From: Paulinella micropora
Lineage: Eukaryota > Cercozoa > Imbricatea > Euglyphida
Direction of reading: 5' to 3'
Length of the DNA stretch: 56,823 bases
Assembly (NCBI GenBank): GCA_009731375.1
Contig: BJOX01000050.1
Span: 176,473 to 233,295 of the forward strand
Below the pieces are notes generated by a model. That model was not told where the DNA came from. It ran no database searches and saw only the letters and a list, made by a program, of their open reading frames with translations. Shown here in pieces: positions 22,019 to 34,409 of this stretch. Position 1 is the first letter of the stretch, and every line of letters begins with the position of its first letter. The translations under genes and the position numbers were made by a program.

Positions 22019-22391
22019 CCACGAACTAGCTGACGCGATCAATTCTCTTTTCGCTAGAGATGATCAGAAGACGGCAGCCATAGAAGCCGCAAGTAGAGGA
22101 AGAGGTGGAACACGAGGAAGAGGAGGAGGGAGAGGAATCAATCGAGGAGGAGGAGCCCCTTTCGCACGAGGCACATACACTCGCGGGGGGGAGAGAGGAT
22201 TTGTGAGAAGAGGAGGAGGAAGAGGTGTATTTCAAGGTAGAGGAGGAGGAAGATGGGTGCCGAGGTGGATACGGCAGCGCAGAGCGCCCGTACCACAGAG
22301 ATGGGGGCTGGGCAGACGGCTCGAGCTCAAGCTCGAGTTCCTCAGCACCACAGGCCTATGCGACGTCAGGCGCAACCACTACCGACACTGA
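21936..22391 (+). CDS. RGG-rich tail of Gag in a shifted frame (element 2)
   Basis: The first about 50 residues look like ordinary protein, followed by some ten RGG/GRGG repeats (about residues 53-105), typical of RNA-binding tails. The frame is +1 relative to gag and its opening coincides with the 28-bp duplication, so it is most likely the original C-terminus of Gag. From about 22254 the more natural reading switches to the protease frame (Arg-Gly-Gly-Tyr then a Ser run). The Met at 21936 is only the first available start and is probably not used. Confidence 0.6.
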   Translation: MDETNTVAVLRRLRKDQGWKLQDVADHDHELADAINSLFARDDQKTAAIEAASRGRGGTRGRGGGRGINRGGGAPFARGTYTRGGERGFVRRGGGRGVFQGRGGGRWVPRWIRQRRAPVPQRWGLGRRLELKLEFLSTTGLCDVRRNHYRH

Positions 22392-23691
22392 TGCAGACTC
22401 AGGTAACAGATTTGAGGTAGTCCGATTACTAGAGAAGGAGGGAGAAAACAGAACAACATGCATTGCACGATACACCGTTGTGCAGGTCCCAACCAAGGGT
22501 ACCAGTGAGTCTAAGAACCCACAGCAGGCCACAGACCAACTCAAAGGTAGTACAATACCAGTACACCCATCACGACAACAAACAGTGCATGCTGCTAATA
22601 GGCAGGCGAGTAAAGCGCTGGCAAAGAGAAAGCAGGCGGGCCTGTCGCAGCCACAGCCGAAGAAAGTAAGAATAGAACCGGCAGTTAATCTTATCAACTT
22701 GCCGAGACAGACAATAGACAAGGAGGATGGAGGACATCAACCTCTCCTCACGGTCTCAAACAGAGAAAGCAAGGACAATCATCCTTCGCCTGTGAACAAT
22801 ACCCAAAAAGACATTACAAAAACGGCGGAAAGGGAGGAGGAGGCGAACCTCGAGAAAAGGATACAGATTTTAGAACACAAGCTCCTTGTATTGGCCTTAA
22901 AAAGTCACAGGCCAGACGCTTTATGCTATATGAACCTTTTTTGTGAAGCATTAAATACCTTTATAAACATTGGTAATGATACTATGGCGAATATTAATAT
23001 TGTCGGCCAGAAATTTACTACGAAACACCATGAGTGGTTAGAAACTAATATGAAAAAATCATCTGGCACCTTGAAAGGAGTTAGTAGTCGGACGGATATA
23101 ACGGGCATCATCACTTTAAATTTTAAATTGAAATCCGGACGAGTATATCGAGTGGACTTTTACGTTGTCCCCGAATACCACGGATCTGTTCTTTTGTCGT
23201 ACGACCAACTGGCGACAATGAACGTAGTGATTGATTGCGCCGCCAAAAGAGTCATATACGGCGTAGAGCCAGGAGAAGAATATACTGTCGACTCTCTCCA
23301 TGCTATTGACTCATACGAGGCCCTACACCTAGGGGTAGCATCGGAAGGGAAACAGGTGGCCATTACACACATATATGAGGCATATATGCCAACGGACGCG
23401 GTGTGTAAAGATTGTTCAAACCTGTCAGACAAGAGAGAGGCGGGGGTCTATACGGCTACAGTCTCTACACAATGTGATAAAAAGTCGATAGACGATCTCA
23501 TTGAAAAGAGGAAAGAGGAGATTATATGTATGGGAAAAAGGTGCACATCGTTGGCGAGATTTGAAGAAGGAGCAGGGGCCGATGTATATATTACCAACGG
23601 GTATTGCTTTCACGTAAAGGTGGAAGAGAATGACAGCAGGAGTTTATACCGAAGAGACGGGGTGACGAGCCTACGTGGCCGCGCTCACTGA
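22225..23691 (+). CDS. Protease region of element 2 with altered catalytic motif
   Basis: This 488-residue frame has a disordered, Ser/Gln/Lys-rich first half and then a retroviral-type aspartic protease fold (about residues 240-355). Support comes from the G-V-S-S...ITGIITL strand, the FYVVPEYHGSVLLSYDQL flap-to-helix region and the VVID...VIYG end. Where the family has Asp-Thr/Ser-Gly, this copy reads Asn-Ile-Gly (codons at about 22957-22965), so it should be inactive. The last 100 residues are a linker to RT. It stops at TGA 23689-23691, close to where the pol frame takes over. Confidence 0.75.
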   Translation: MYFKVEEEEDGCRGGYGSAERPYHRDGGWADGSSSSSSSSAPQAYATSGATTTDTDADSGNRFEVVRLLEKEGENRTTCIARYTVVQVPTKGTSESKNPQQATDQLKGSTIPVHPSRQQTVHAANRQASKALAKRKQAGLSQPQPKKVRIEPAVNLINLPRQTIDKEDGGHQPLLTVSNRESKDNHPSPVNNTQKDITKTAEREEEANLEKRIQILEHKLLVLALKSHRPDALCYMNLFCEALNTFINIGNDTMANINIVGQKFTTKHHEWLETNMKKSSGTLKGVSSRTDITGIITLNFKLKSGRVYRVDFYVVPEYHGSVLLSYDQLATMNVVIDCAAKRVIYGVEPGEEYTVDSLHAIDSYEALHLGVASEGKQVAITHIYEAYMPTDAVCKDCSNLSDKREAGVYTATVSTQCDKKSIDDLIEKRKEEIICMGKRCTSLARFEEGAGADVYITNGYCFHVKVEENDSRSLYRRDGVTSLRGRAH

Positions 23692-23696
23692 CAGAA

Positions 23697-26600
23697 GTGA
23701 AAAAGTGCATGCGCACTCTTTTTGAAAATAATAAACCATATACGGTCATACTCCCGTACAATGAGAAGGTGATATGGGCGCAGGAGATACGGGACCGGCT
23801 TATTGATCATCCGATACCGGTGCCCTCACGGAAGCAACACTTAGTGGTGGCTTGTCGTCTCGGGACTCGTGAGCAGAGCAGTGCATACAAGCGGAAGCTC
23901 AGAGACCAGGACAAGTTGAAATTGATTCCTCAAGCATTCACATGCTTCGATGGTTTCTACACCCGAAAAGCTCCGTTGCAATATGCGAGATTAATAGATA
24001 TGTTGGTAGGTCTGGCGGAGGACGACGAACCAGACACTGCCACATATGAAAAAACGGGAATGGACGATATATCAGAAGAAGAGTTGGGCTTGGAGGAGGA
24101 CAGAGCACCCCTCAAACATCAAAAGAGAATGTCAGATGAGGAGTTTAAGGCGGCGATAGACGAAAAATTAGCAGGAGGAGCAGGTACGGAGAAGGAGAAA
24201 GAGGTTTTGAAAGAGAGATTGAAGGCGAACAAAATGATTTTTGACCCCCCTCAAGCGGGAGGTGTCAAGCCGGAAGACTTCACCGCGGTTATTTGTAAAA
24301 TACCAGGTGCTGAGCCTTCCCCGGCGCCACGACGGGCAAATCTGAGTATACATGAAGCAAAGATCGCAGAAGAACAAGCACGGCAGTTACTCGATGAGGA
24401 TTTCATTGAGAGATCGACATCTCCAATAGTTTCCCAACCGAGACTGGTGCCTAAACCGGGAGGAGAATGGCGCTTAACGGTTAACTATGCCCGCGTCAAT
24501 AAAATTTTAGAGGAGGAACGAAATCCATTACCTACTCTTGAAGAAGGAAGGCGAGTATTGCGGAACGCCAAGCTATACTCAGTCATTGATCTGAAGAATG
24601 GCTTCTGGCAAATTCCACTGGATGAAAAGTCCAGATGGCTGACTGCATTTGTAGTAGGAATGGAGATATATCAGTGGAAAGTACTTCCGATGGGACTCAA
24701 ACAGGCCCCGGGACTCTTTCAGAAAGCGATGCAAAGCATGCTGAGTAGCAAATATGATGACCAGACAGAGGGAGGTTTCATGAGGAGAAGAGGACAGAAG
24801 GCGGGAGAGTACGCATTTTGTTACATCGATGACATTATCGTGTACTCCAATACGATGGAAGAGCACATCGACCATCTAACAGACATTTTCAGGCGTATCA
24901 AACTATTTGGCCTGAAATGTAATTTGAAGAAATGTCAACTCGCAAAGACAAGCGTGACATATATGGGGTACGAAATCTCTTACAATAGAGTCTCGATATC
25001 CAAAGAGAAGAGGGAGGAGATCATGAGCCGGCAGAGGCCGAAGAATCGCACAGAGCTGCACTCATTTCTTGCGATTGCGCAATATTACAGCCAGTTCATA
25101 CCCAATTGGGGTGCAACTCGGGCTAAGTTGGAGAGAATGATCGACTTCGGTGATTTTGAGAAGTGGGATGACGAAGCCTTAGAAGCGTACAACACGCTCA
25201 AAGATCTCATTTACAAAGATCCGAAGGATGGCGGACTCGTGCTGATGATGCCAGACTTTTCGAAGCAATTCGTAGTCGACACAGACGCATCAAAGTTCGC
25301 GATCGACGCAGTCTTACAACAGGAAGATGAGGAGAAAAAGTTGCGCCCGATCATGTTTATAAGTAGAAAGTTGTGCTCGGCGGAGCGAAACTATTGTACG
25401 AGACAGAGAGAGGCACTGGCGGTGGTCTGGGCCCTCAAACGGTTGAGAGAGTATTTATGGGGTGGACCTCAGTTTATAGTAAGGACTTATCACCAGAATT
25501 TACTATGGCTGATTAATCATGAACAGACTGGCCGTCTAGCGAGATGGCAGGCATTCTTGTCATGTTTCAATTTTACAATGGTCCATCTACCAGGCAAGCG
25601 AAATCTTGTCCCTGACAGCCTCTCCAGGCCAGAGTTTTACTCAGAAGTGGCAGCTCTCGTATCATCAGCAGAAATGGAGGATCTATCCCCAGACTGCACA
25701 TACGAAGTGCATCATATCGAGTCGATGCAGATGGCGAGAGGGGTCCGATATAACCGATCGGGTCTACGTCATAGCCCGCAAGGTCCGGATCATGGGATAT
25801 GTTGTACAGCACATGTCCTCGAGGATGCTGAGTGGTCCTATGAAGCATATGAGAATATGAAGGCGGAGATAAAACAAGAAGAGATTAAGCAAGAAGCATA
25901 TGCGGAACCCCCGCAGGAGAACAAGGAGGAGTTAGACGAAAACCCTGAGAGGATAGGAGTGCAGCTAGAGGATGGGACTATCCACATAGCCTCACCCACT
26001 GCATGGAGACAGCAACAGGCTCTCGATCCGGAGTTCAAAGAGCTAATACAGCTATACAAGAACCCGAACGAGCTGAAAATGACGAAGGAGATTAAGGAGC
26101 AACAGAAGAAGACGGGGTGGAGAGACGGTCTCTTGTGGTACAAAGGCCAACACGGGCGCTATGCATCACAACCAGACAAATGGACTCTCTGGGTTCCTGA
26201 GAAACTCAGACACATCATTTTTGTCGCTGCTCATAACTGCCCACTACTGGCGCACCCGGGCCGACAAAGAACGCATATGTTCATTTCGAGACGATTCTGG
26301 TGGAAGAAGATGAAGGAGAATATTGATGAACAGGTCAATGCATGCATCCCATGCAAGACATCCAAAACACCATTGAAGGCGAATTTTGGCCTGATCGGGA
26401 CTTTTCCTTTACACTTAGGAATGTTCGAGTTCTTACACACTGATCATGTAGGACCTTTCCCGGTCACGACGGAAGGTTACAGATACCTTCTAACGGCCAT
26501 AGACAGAGCCACCAACTATGTATGGGTGGTCCCAGTCAAAGACGTTACGGGCGAAACAACAGCCAAGGCGTTGATTGACAGGATCATCTCACAGATTGGG

Positions 26601-26920
26601 GTGCCGAGAAAAATATGCTCAGATCGAGGCTCTGACTTTAATAATGAAGTCATAGACAAGCTATCTGCATATCACGGCATGAAATGGCAATATGTCACCG
26701 CCTATAACCCCAGAGCGAACGGCAAGATAGAGCGGGTGCATAGACCCCTCAAGGCCGCGCTGAAGATGTATTGTATGAAGAAGGAGAACCAAAAGGCATG
26801 GGTGGAGGCAGCATCCTCGTTTGCCTTTGCTATGAATTGCCTACCCTCTACAGCGTTAGGTGGTTCAAAAGGTTCCGTCTCGCCATACCAATTGGTATAT
26901 GGGCGTGAGCCCGCCATCCT
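23697..26920 (+). CDS. Pol: reverse transcriptase, RNase H, integrase (element 2)
   Basis: The frame opens upstream of 23697 and continues for over 1,000 residues. RT has PKPGGEWRLTVNYARVNKI, the first catalytic Asp in YSVIDLKNGFWQIPL and the YIDD box (about residue 377). RNase H has VDTDASKFAIDA and the Glu in REALAVVWAL, but the third motif reads T-Y-H instead of T-D-H (about 25496), losing an active-site Asp. Integrase has an H-x6-H / CxxC zinc site and a full D,D-35-E core (HTDHVGP, CSDRGSDF, NGKIERVHR). The protein then runs into a Ser/Leu/Phe repeat encoded by (CT)n and (TTC)n; codons from about 26921 to 27194 are not element sequence. Confidence 0.9.
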
Positions 26921-27112
26921 CTCTCTCTCACTCGCGCTCTCTGTTTCTCTCTCTCTCGCTCTCTTCTTCTTCTTCTTCTTCTTCTTCTTCTTCTTCTTCT
27001 TCTTCTTCTTCTTCTTCTTCTTCTTCTTCTTCTTCTTCTTCTTCTTCTTCTTCTTCTTCTTCTTCTTCTTCTTCTTCTTCTTCTTCTTCTTCTTCTTCTT
27101 CTTCTTCTTCGT
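26921..27112. repeat. (CT)n/(TTC)n tract replacing the 3' end of element 2
   Basis: Irregular CT dinucleotides (26921-26964) pass into almost pure TTC trinucleotides up to 27112. The boundary falls inside the integrase C-terminal region. Confidence 0.95.
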
Positions 27113-27675
27113 TTTTATTGAGAGAACAATTTTACAATTGGACTCAGGGAACGTCCACGTGAAAAGTATAGCTGTAAGTTATACCTTTATCTAAGGTGGA
27201 AACGTAATTATTCAGTTGAGCGTATTAAGGAAGATATTAAATTAGTATTCAGCGGCTCAGTATTATTATTATTATAGTAATTAAAATTAATATTTCTGTT
27301 TAGATATGTTGTGAGGTGATATTAATATTATTATGTTATGTTACGTACATATGTTATTTTAAAGGTGTCGTCTTTCAGTACTTCTTTCATGTGCGGCGGC
27401 CCCCCCCCCCCCCCCCCCCCCTCTCNNNNNNNNNNNNNNNNNNNNNNNNNNNNNNNNNNNNNNNNNNNNNNNNNNNNNNNNNNNNNNNNNNNNNNNNNNN
27501 NNNNNNNNNNNNNNNNNNNNNNNNNNNNNNNNNNNNNNNNNNNNNNNNNNNNNNNNNNNNNNNNNNNNNNNNNNNNNNNNNNNNNNNNNNNNNNNNNNNN
27601 NNNNNNNNNNNNNNNNNNNNNNNNNNNNNNNNNNNNNNNNNNNNNNNNNNNNNNNNNNNNNNNNNNNNNNNNNNN
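27113..27675. other. AT-rich spacer and assembly gap
   Basis: 27113-27400 shows no gene and no recognisable element sequence. A poly(C) run (27401-27420) leads into 250 N (27426-27675). Confidence 0.7.
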
Positions 27676-27689
27676 TTTTTTTTTCGTAC

Positions 27690-28110
27690 GTGTGCATATG
27701 TTATATGTATTATGATGTTTGTTGATGTTTTAGTAGATATGCCATTAGTGCTTTTTTGAATGGCTTTATTTTTGTTTCATCTGTCATATGTTTTGGGATT
27801 GATTTCCATTGATCTGCAAAGATCTTGGTGAGGTATGGGTCTTTGTGGTTAACAAAGAGGCTGCCTTTTGTTGAGTATCGGGTTTTGTATGGATGTATAG
27901 TATTGCTTGGTGTAAAGGTGTTATTGTGGAGTTGTCTGTTGAGGTGTTTTTTGGGTAAATGAATGGGTGATTTTCTATGCATAAACGGTGGGTGATGTCA
28001 CGGTCTGCTCGACATCACCCACCTACTGTGGAGTGGTCTGTTGAGGTGTTTTTGGGTATATAGGTGGGTGGTGTCGAGCAGTTTGAGTTGATTTAGGATT
28101 GGTTTGGTAT
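27690..28110 (-). pseudogene. C-terminal remnant of a LINE reverse-transcriptase ORF
   Basis: The 90-residue minus frame 27982-27710 carries IHPYKTRYS, then a W-K-S-I-P motif and FKKALMAYLL near its end. These match the closing motifs of non-LTR retrotransposon ORF2 (YNTR, WNxLP, FKxxLKxxLL). Just upstream (28110-28005, minus) another frame gives HTKPILNQLKLLD and HLNRPLHS, the segment that normally precedes it. The two overlap: a stretch encoding QKHLNR-x-LH occurs in both, so the copy is rearranged, with a 13-bp hairpin at the junction (27987-28023). Everything more 5' is absent or replaced by (CT)n. Confidence 0.65.
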
Positions 28111-28147
28111 GTGCGCGGTAGTGTGTTTTTGCAATTATTCTGATTAT

Positions 28148-30055
<1,908 letters not shown>

Positions 30056-30756
30056 ATAAACACACAAGTACCAACACGCGCTCTCCTTCTTCTTTAATGG
30101 CAGCGAAAGCGTGCAGGATAGTCAGAATTCGAAACTTAATGGAAACATAATTATCAAAATATTTAAAAGCTAGAAATCGATTGAAAGTTAAGTGAATAAA
30201 CATGCAAACATATGAGAGCAGGAGAATAAAGGCAGACACATAAAATAGTGTGAATAAAAAGGAATAAAACAACCAGGAGAACACGGAAGAAATAATTACA
30301 AACTAATGTCATCAAGTCCGAGGATGAACAAACACTAATATCATCAAGTCCGAGGATGAACCGGAAATGTATGAGATCTTTACTTATAACACTAATATCA
30401 TATCAAGGACGAGGATGACCAGAAATGTGTATATCAACCGCTGGAAAGGAACAGCGGAAAGTGGGTAATGAAATCCAAGCAGGAAAAGATGCAAATAAGC
30501 CAGAGTCGATATATATAGAAATATGACAACGAAAAAAAAAAAGAAAGCAAAGGCTAGAGTAAAAAATAAAGTATTGAAACAAAGGAAACAAACAAAAACA
30601 AAAGAAAAAGAAAGCAATGGCAGGTGAAACAATAAAGGAACAAACAAAAACAAAACAGAGCTTCTGCTTTTTTTCCCACTGATTTTCACATATCTGCCTT
30701 GCGTTGTGCCAGCTATTCTCATGAGGAATTTCGTGTCATTTTTTATCTCATCGACA
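30056..30756. other. AT-rich upstream region of ACSF3-type gene, with a 3-copy repeat
   Basis: ATCAAGTCCGAGGATGA-type units occur at 30303, 30334 and (diverged) 30391. Otherwise the stretch is A-rich with no gene recognised; the promoter of the downstream gene should lie here. Confidence 0.5.
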
Positions 30757-30856
30757 TATGGGTTCTGTGAATGTTACCAGCCACGGCTGCACTTCCTGTT
30801 CCTCTTCGTTGCACGCTCGGTGTGCGGTGGGGATCTGCGCCCTGCTTAGCATCTGC

Positions 30857-32355
30857 ATGGAAGCGCTGCTACGGCGATGGGCAGCTGACCGGCCCAGGCG
30901 CGGCTTGGCTGAAGCTTGGTCGGCGCAGCGGCACTTGAGTTCTCAGAAGCCCAACTCATGGCTCCAGCACGTCCAGGAGCACAGGAGGCAATACCCAGGC
31001 CTGAGCTACAAAGAGGCTCTTCGAGAGGCGTCCAAGAACTACACCAGGACAGCACCTGCCAGGCGGCCAGGAACACGAGAAACTTTTGCCAAGCTGCAGT
31101 TACCAGCGCTGGCTTTGTTCCAGCGTGCGTGGCAGCACCGGCGGCGCGTGGCTGTGCAGGACGGCAGCCAGGCGTTCCGGTATGGAGACATGCTACGGCA
31201 CGCGGTACGGGTGCGCGAGGACCTCTCGGCCGCATTGAATGCCTCTACCGCGCGCCGCGACGGTTCCCCTCGTGTAGCCTTCTTGTGCCCGCCTGAGTAC
31301 CAGTACTGCGCTATCCAGTGGGGCATATGGGCCTCTCATGCTGTGTGTGTGCCTTTGTTCCCCGGACATCCGCGCAGCGAGTGGCAACACATCCTACAGG
31401 ACTCGGACCCTGCTGTGGTGGTGGTGCCAGCGGATGTGGACGCTGGGGTCAGCGCTGCGCTCCAGGAAGTAACTGAAGCACAGGGGCGGCAGTTTCTGTG
31501 CTTGGTGCCGCTCCCCCAGTCCGGCCAGGGGACTGTCGCTTCAGAAGTTGGGTCGAAAGCCAAATCACGGCGGCGGGAAGCGCAGCGGCAGGAGGAGGAG
31601 GCGGCCCTGTTGATCTACACCAGCGGCACCACCGGCAAACCCAAAGGCGTGGTCCACACCCACCGCAGCTTGGAGGCGCAGATGAGGATGCTGGTGAACG
31701 CGTGGGGCTGGACGGCGCGCGACCACATCTTGAGCGTGCTGCCCCTCCACCACATACACGGGATCGTGAACGTTCTGCTGTGTGCGGCCTGGAGTGGTGC
31801 AAAGGTCTCGTTCTTACCCACCATGCGCAGCCACTTCGACCCTGCAGCCGTGTGGCAGGCTTTTCAGCTGCTCAACCTGTCTCTTTTCATGGCGGTGCCT
31901 ACCATCTACGCCAAACTGATTACGCAATACGACCAGGCCACACCAGCCCAACAGCAAGACATGAAACGCAGTTGCAAGAAATTCAGACTTATGGTGTGCG
32001 GCTCTGCAGCCTTGCCGGAGCGCTTCCGAAGGCGATGGCAGGAACTATCGGGCCATGTCCTGCTCGAACGTTACGGAATGACCGAGTTCGGCATGGCGCT
32101 CTCGCACCCCCTGCACGGCGAACGCAAAGGTGGTTGGGTTGGGCAGCCTTTGCCAGGTGTAGAGGTGCGTATCGCTACTGAGGAGAGCGGACAAGGGCAA
32201 ACCACATCGAGCGAGAAGATGGGGGATAGCGGGAAGCATGCGTTGACTGCAGTGGGTGAGCTGCTGGTCCGTGGCCCCAATCTCTTCAAGGAGTACTGGC
32301 GCAACCCAGCAGCCACCGCCAAGGAGTTTTCTGCCGACGGTTGGTTCCACACTGG

Positions 32356-32415
<60 letters not shown>

Positions 32416-33036
32416 CTCCACTACACCTGTACCAACGTGCAAGGCAGCTCAACCAGGCTTGCGCAGCACCTTAAATGGATCACCTATGCATCGCCTGTCA
32501 TCTTGAAACGGCTACACTTGTAATTATCTGACACTTTTTCGCCTAGGAGACGTGGCAGCCACCGACGGTCAAGGCAACTATCAGATCGTGGGGCGGTCCT
32601 CACATGTTTTGCTGTGCTTCAAACATGATCAACACACCTAAGTCACACACGCAAACAATTACACCTATGTTCATCCTTCCGATTTACATTTATACATACA
32701 TACATATAACATTCTGTCTAGCTAGATACAATCTCAACTCAAGCGTCAAGACAGCCTGCAGTCGTCATCGACATACCTACATACATACCTACATACAATC
32801 ATACATACATACATACATACATACATACATACACACATACATACACACATACATACATGTAAGATTCTTTCTCTGAACGTGTGTGATGCAGCGCCAGCGT
32901 GGACATTATCAAATCTGGTGGTTACAAAATCTCAGCGCTGGAGATCGAACGAGAACTACTGGTCTCTCTACCTCTCTATCTATCCATCTATCCATCTATC
33001 CATCTATCTATCTATCCATCTATCTATCTATCTATA

Positions 33037-33069
<33 letters not shown>

Positions 33070-33222
33070 GTCTGTCTGTCTGTCTATGTTTCTCTCTCTC
33101 TCTCTCTCTCTACATATATATATATATAATATGTTTCTATGTCTCTCTTTCTCTCACTCTCTCTCTCTCTGTATATATATACATATATACACATATATAT
33201 AATATCTATCTATCTATCTATA

Positions 33223-33262
<40 letters not shown>

Positions 33263-33327
33263 ATCTATCTATCTATCTATATCTATCTATCTATCTTTCT
33301 ATCTATATCTATCTATATATCTATCTA

Positions 33328-33379
<52 letters not shown>

Positions 33380-33414
33380 GTTCAGTAGATAGAACACCAG
33401 ATCACCACAAGACC

Positions 33415-33483
<69 letters not shown>

Positions 33484-33492
33484 AATCTATCA

Positions 33493-33543
<51 letters not shown>

Positions 33544-33615
33544 AGTAGACAGAACACCAGATCACCGCAAAACCTTGCTGCAGGCAGATGCTGGCTGCAG
33601 GGTGGGCGTTCTGGT

Positions 33616-33690
<75 letters not shown>

Positions 33691-34409
33691 AAGTAGAAGT
33701 AGAAGTAGTAAGTAGTAGTAAGTTGTAGTACGTAGTAGTAAGTAGTAAGCAGTTGTGCTATGTGCTAGGAGCACGCCATGGTGGGTGAAGTGGCGGTGGT
33801 GGGCGTTCCCAACGAGCTGTACGGTGAGACTGTGGGCGCAGTCATCGCTCCCAAAGCGGACACAGGTGCCTTTGCATGCCTTGTTGTCTCTATGCCTCAT
33901 TGGAAGCCAATGTGTCCCGGTTTCCTCCCTGTCCCAATCTTTTGCTTCTATTCTAGACCTTACCACCCATGTGACCGTATACTCCTTTCTTGTCTTCTTA
34001 CTATTTCTAAATTAGCGTCTTTGGCCAGAAAACAATCGCTGTGTGTTGTGTGCTCTCAGTGGAACTGGAGCTGTCCGCACTACGGGAATGGTGTAAGGCG
34101 CGCATGGCTGCCTACAAGGTGCCCCGCAAGGTCTTTCTTGCCATCTCATTCAAATATATGTATATTCAAGCGAGATTGGCGTCCTATTAATGGTGATATT
34201 TCGCAAAAGATTCCTTTCACAACCCGGTTGAAATGCTATTTTCCGCTTTGGATATTATCATCCTTGCTCGACACATGAATGTGTTCTTATGCCTTCTTTC
34301 TGATGCATAGGTTGTGCTGGTAGAAAGTCTGCCAAAGAACGCCCTTGGCAAAGTCAACAAGAAGCAACTGGCAGGGCTCTTCGTAGATGATCAGCCTGAG
34401 GCGGCCTGA
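30857..34409 (+). CDS. ACSF3: Malonyl-CoA synthetase, ACSF3-type acyl-CoA synthetase
   Basis: Six exons (30857-32354, 32547-32595, 32892-32961, 33769-33865, 34060-34130, 34311-34409) join with matching phases to 627 residues ending TGA. Acyl-adenylate motifs are complete: [43 protein letters not shown] across intron 1, [15 protein letters not shown] across intron 2, and the catalytic Lys in [11 protein letters not shown]. The wording around YGMTE and [18 protein letters not shown] is that of ACSF3, which activates malonate to malonyl-CoA in mitochondria. The N-terminus (Arg-rich, RHLSSQ) suits a mitochondrial presequence. The frame is open upstream to 30758, but the Met at 30857 gives the better presequence. 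Introns 1-3 are filled with microsatellites. Confidence 0.9.
32355..32546 (+). repeat. ACSF3 intron 1, with (CT)n at its very start
   Basis: The donor GTCTCTCTCT is itself the first part of a (CT)n tract that runs to about 32413; the acceptor is CGCCTAG. The exon/intron border is fixed by the GWFHTGD motif. Confidence 0.85.
32596..32891 (+). repeat. ACSF3 intron 2, with (CATA)n
   Basis: The donor GTCCTCACA lies inside what looks like open frame; only this choice restores the family motif GR-x-SVDIIK. (CATA)n tetramers fill 32690-32860. Confidence 0.8.
32962..33768 (+). repeat. ACSF3 intron 3, (TATC)n and (TAG)n
   Basis: (TATC)n with CT and AT interruptions covers about 32975-33542. A 32-bp unique motif (CAGTAGATAGAACACCAGAT and following) occurs twice inside it, at 33384 and 33543. 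(TAG)n follows at 33616-33717, only 50 bp before exon 4. Confidence 0.9.

Larger units (their letters stand above)
19778..26920 (+). mobile_element. Ty3/gypsy-type retrotransposon (element 2), 3' truncated
   Basis: Gag, protease, RT, RNase H and integrase follow in order on the plus strand in long open frames. It is clearly younger than element 1. The coding part changes frame near 21910, near 22252 and near 23650. The integrase C-terminus is cut at about 26920, where (CT)n and (TTC)n begin, so the chromodomain/GPY region and 3' LTR are missing. No 5' LTR was identified. Confidence 0.9.
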
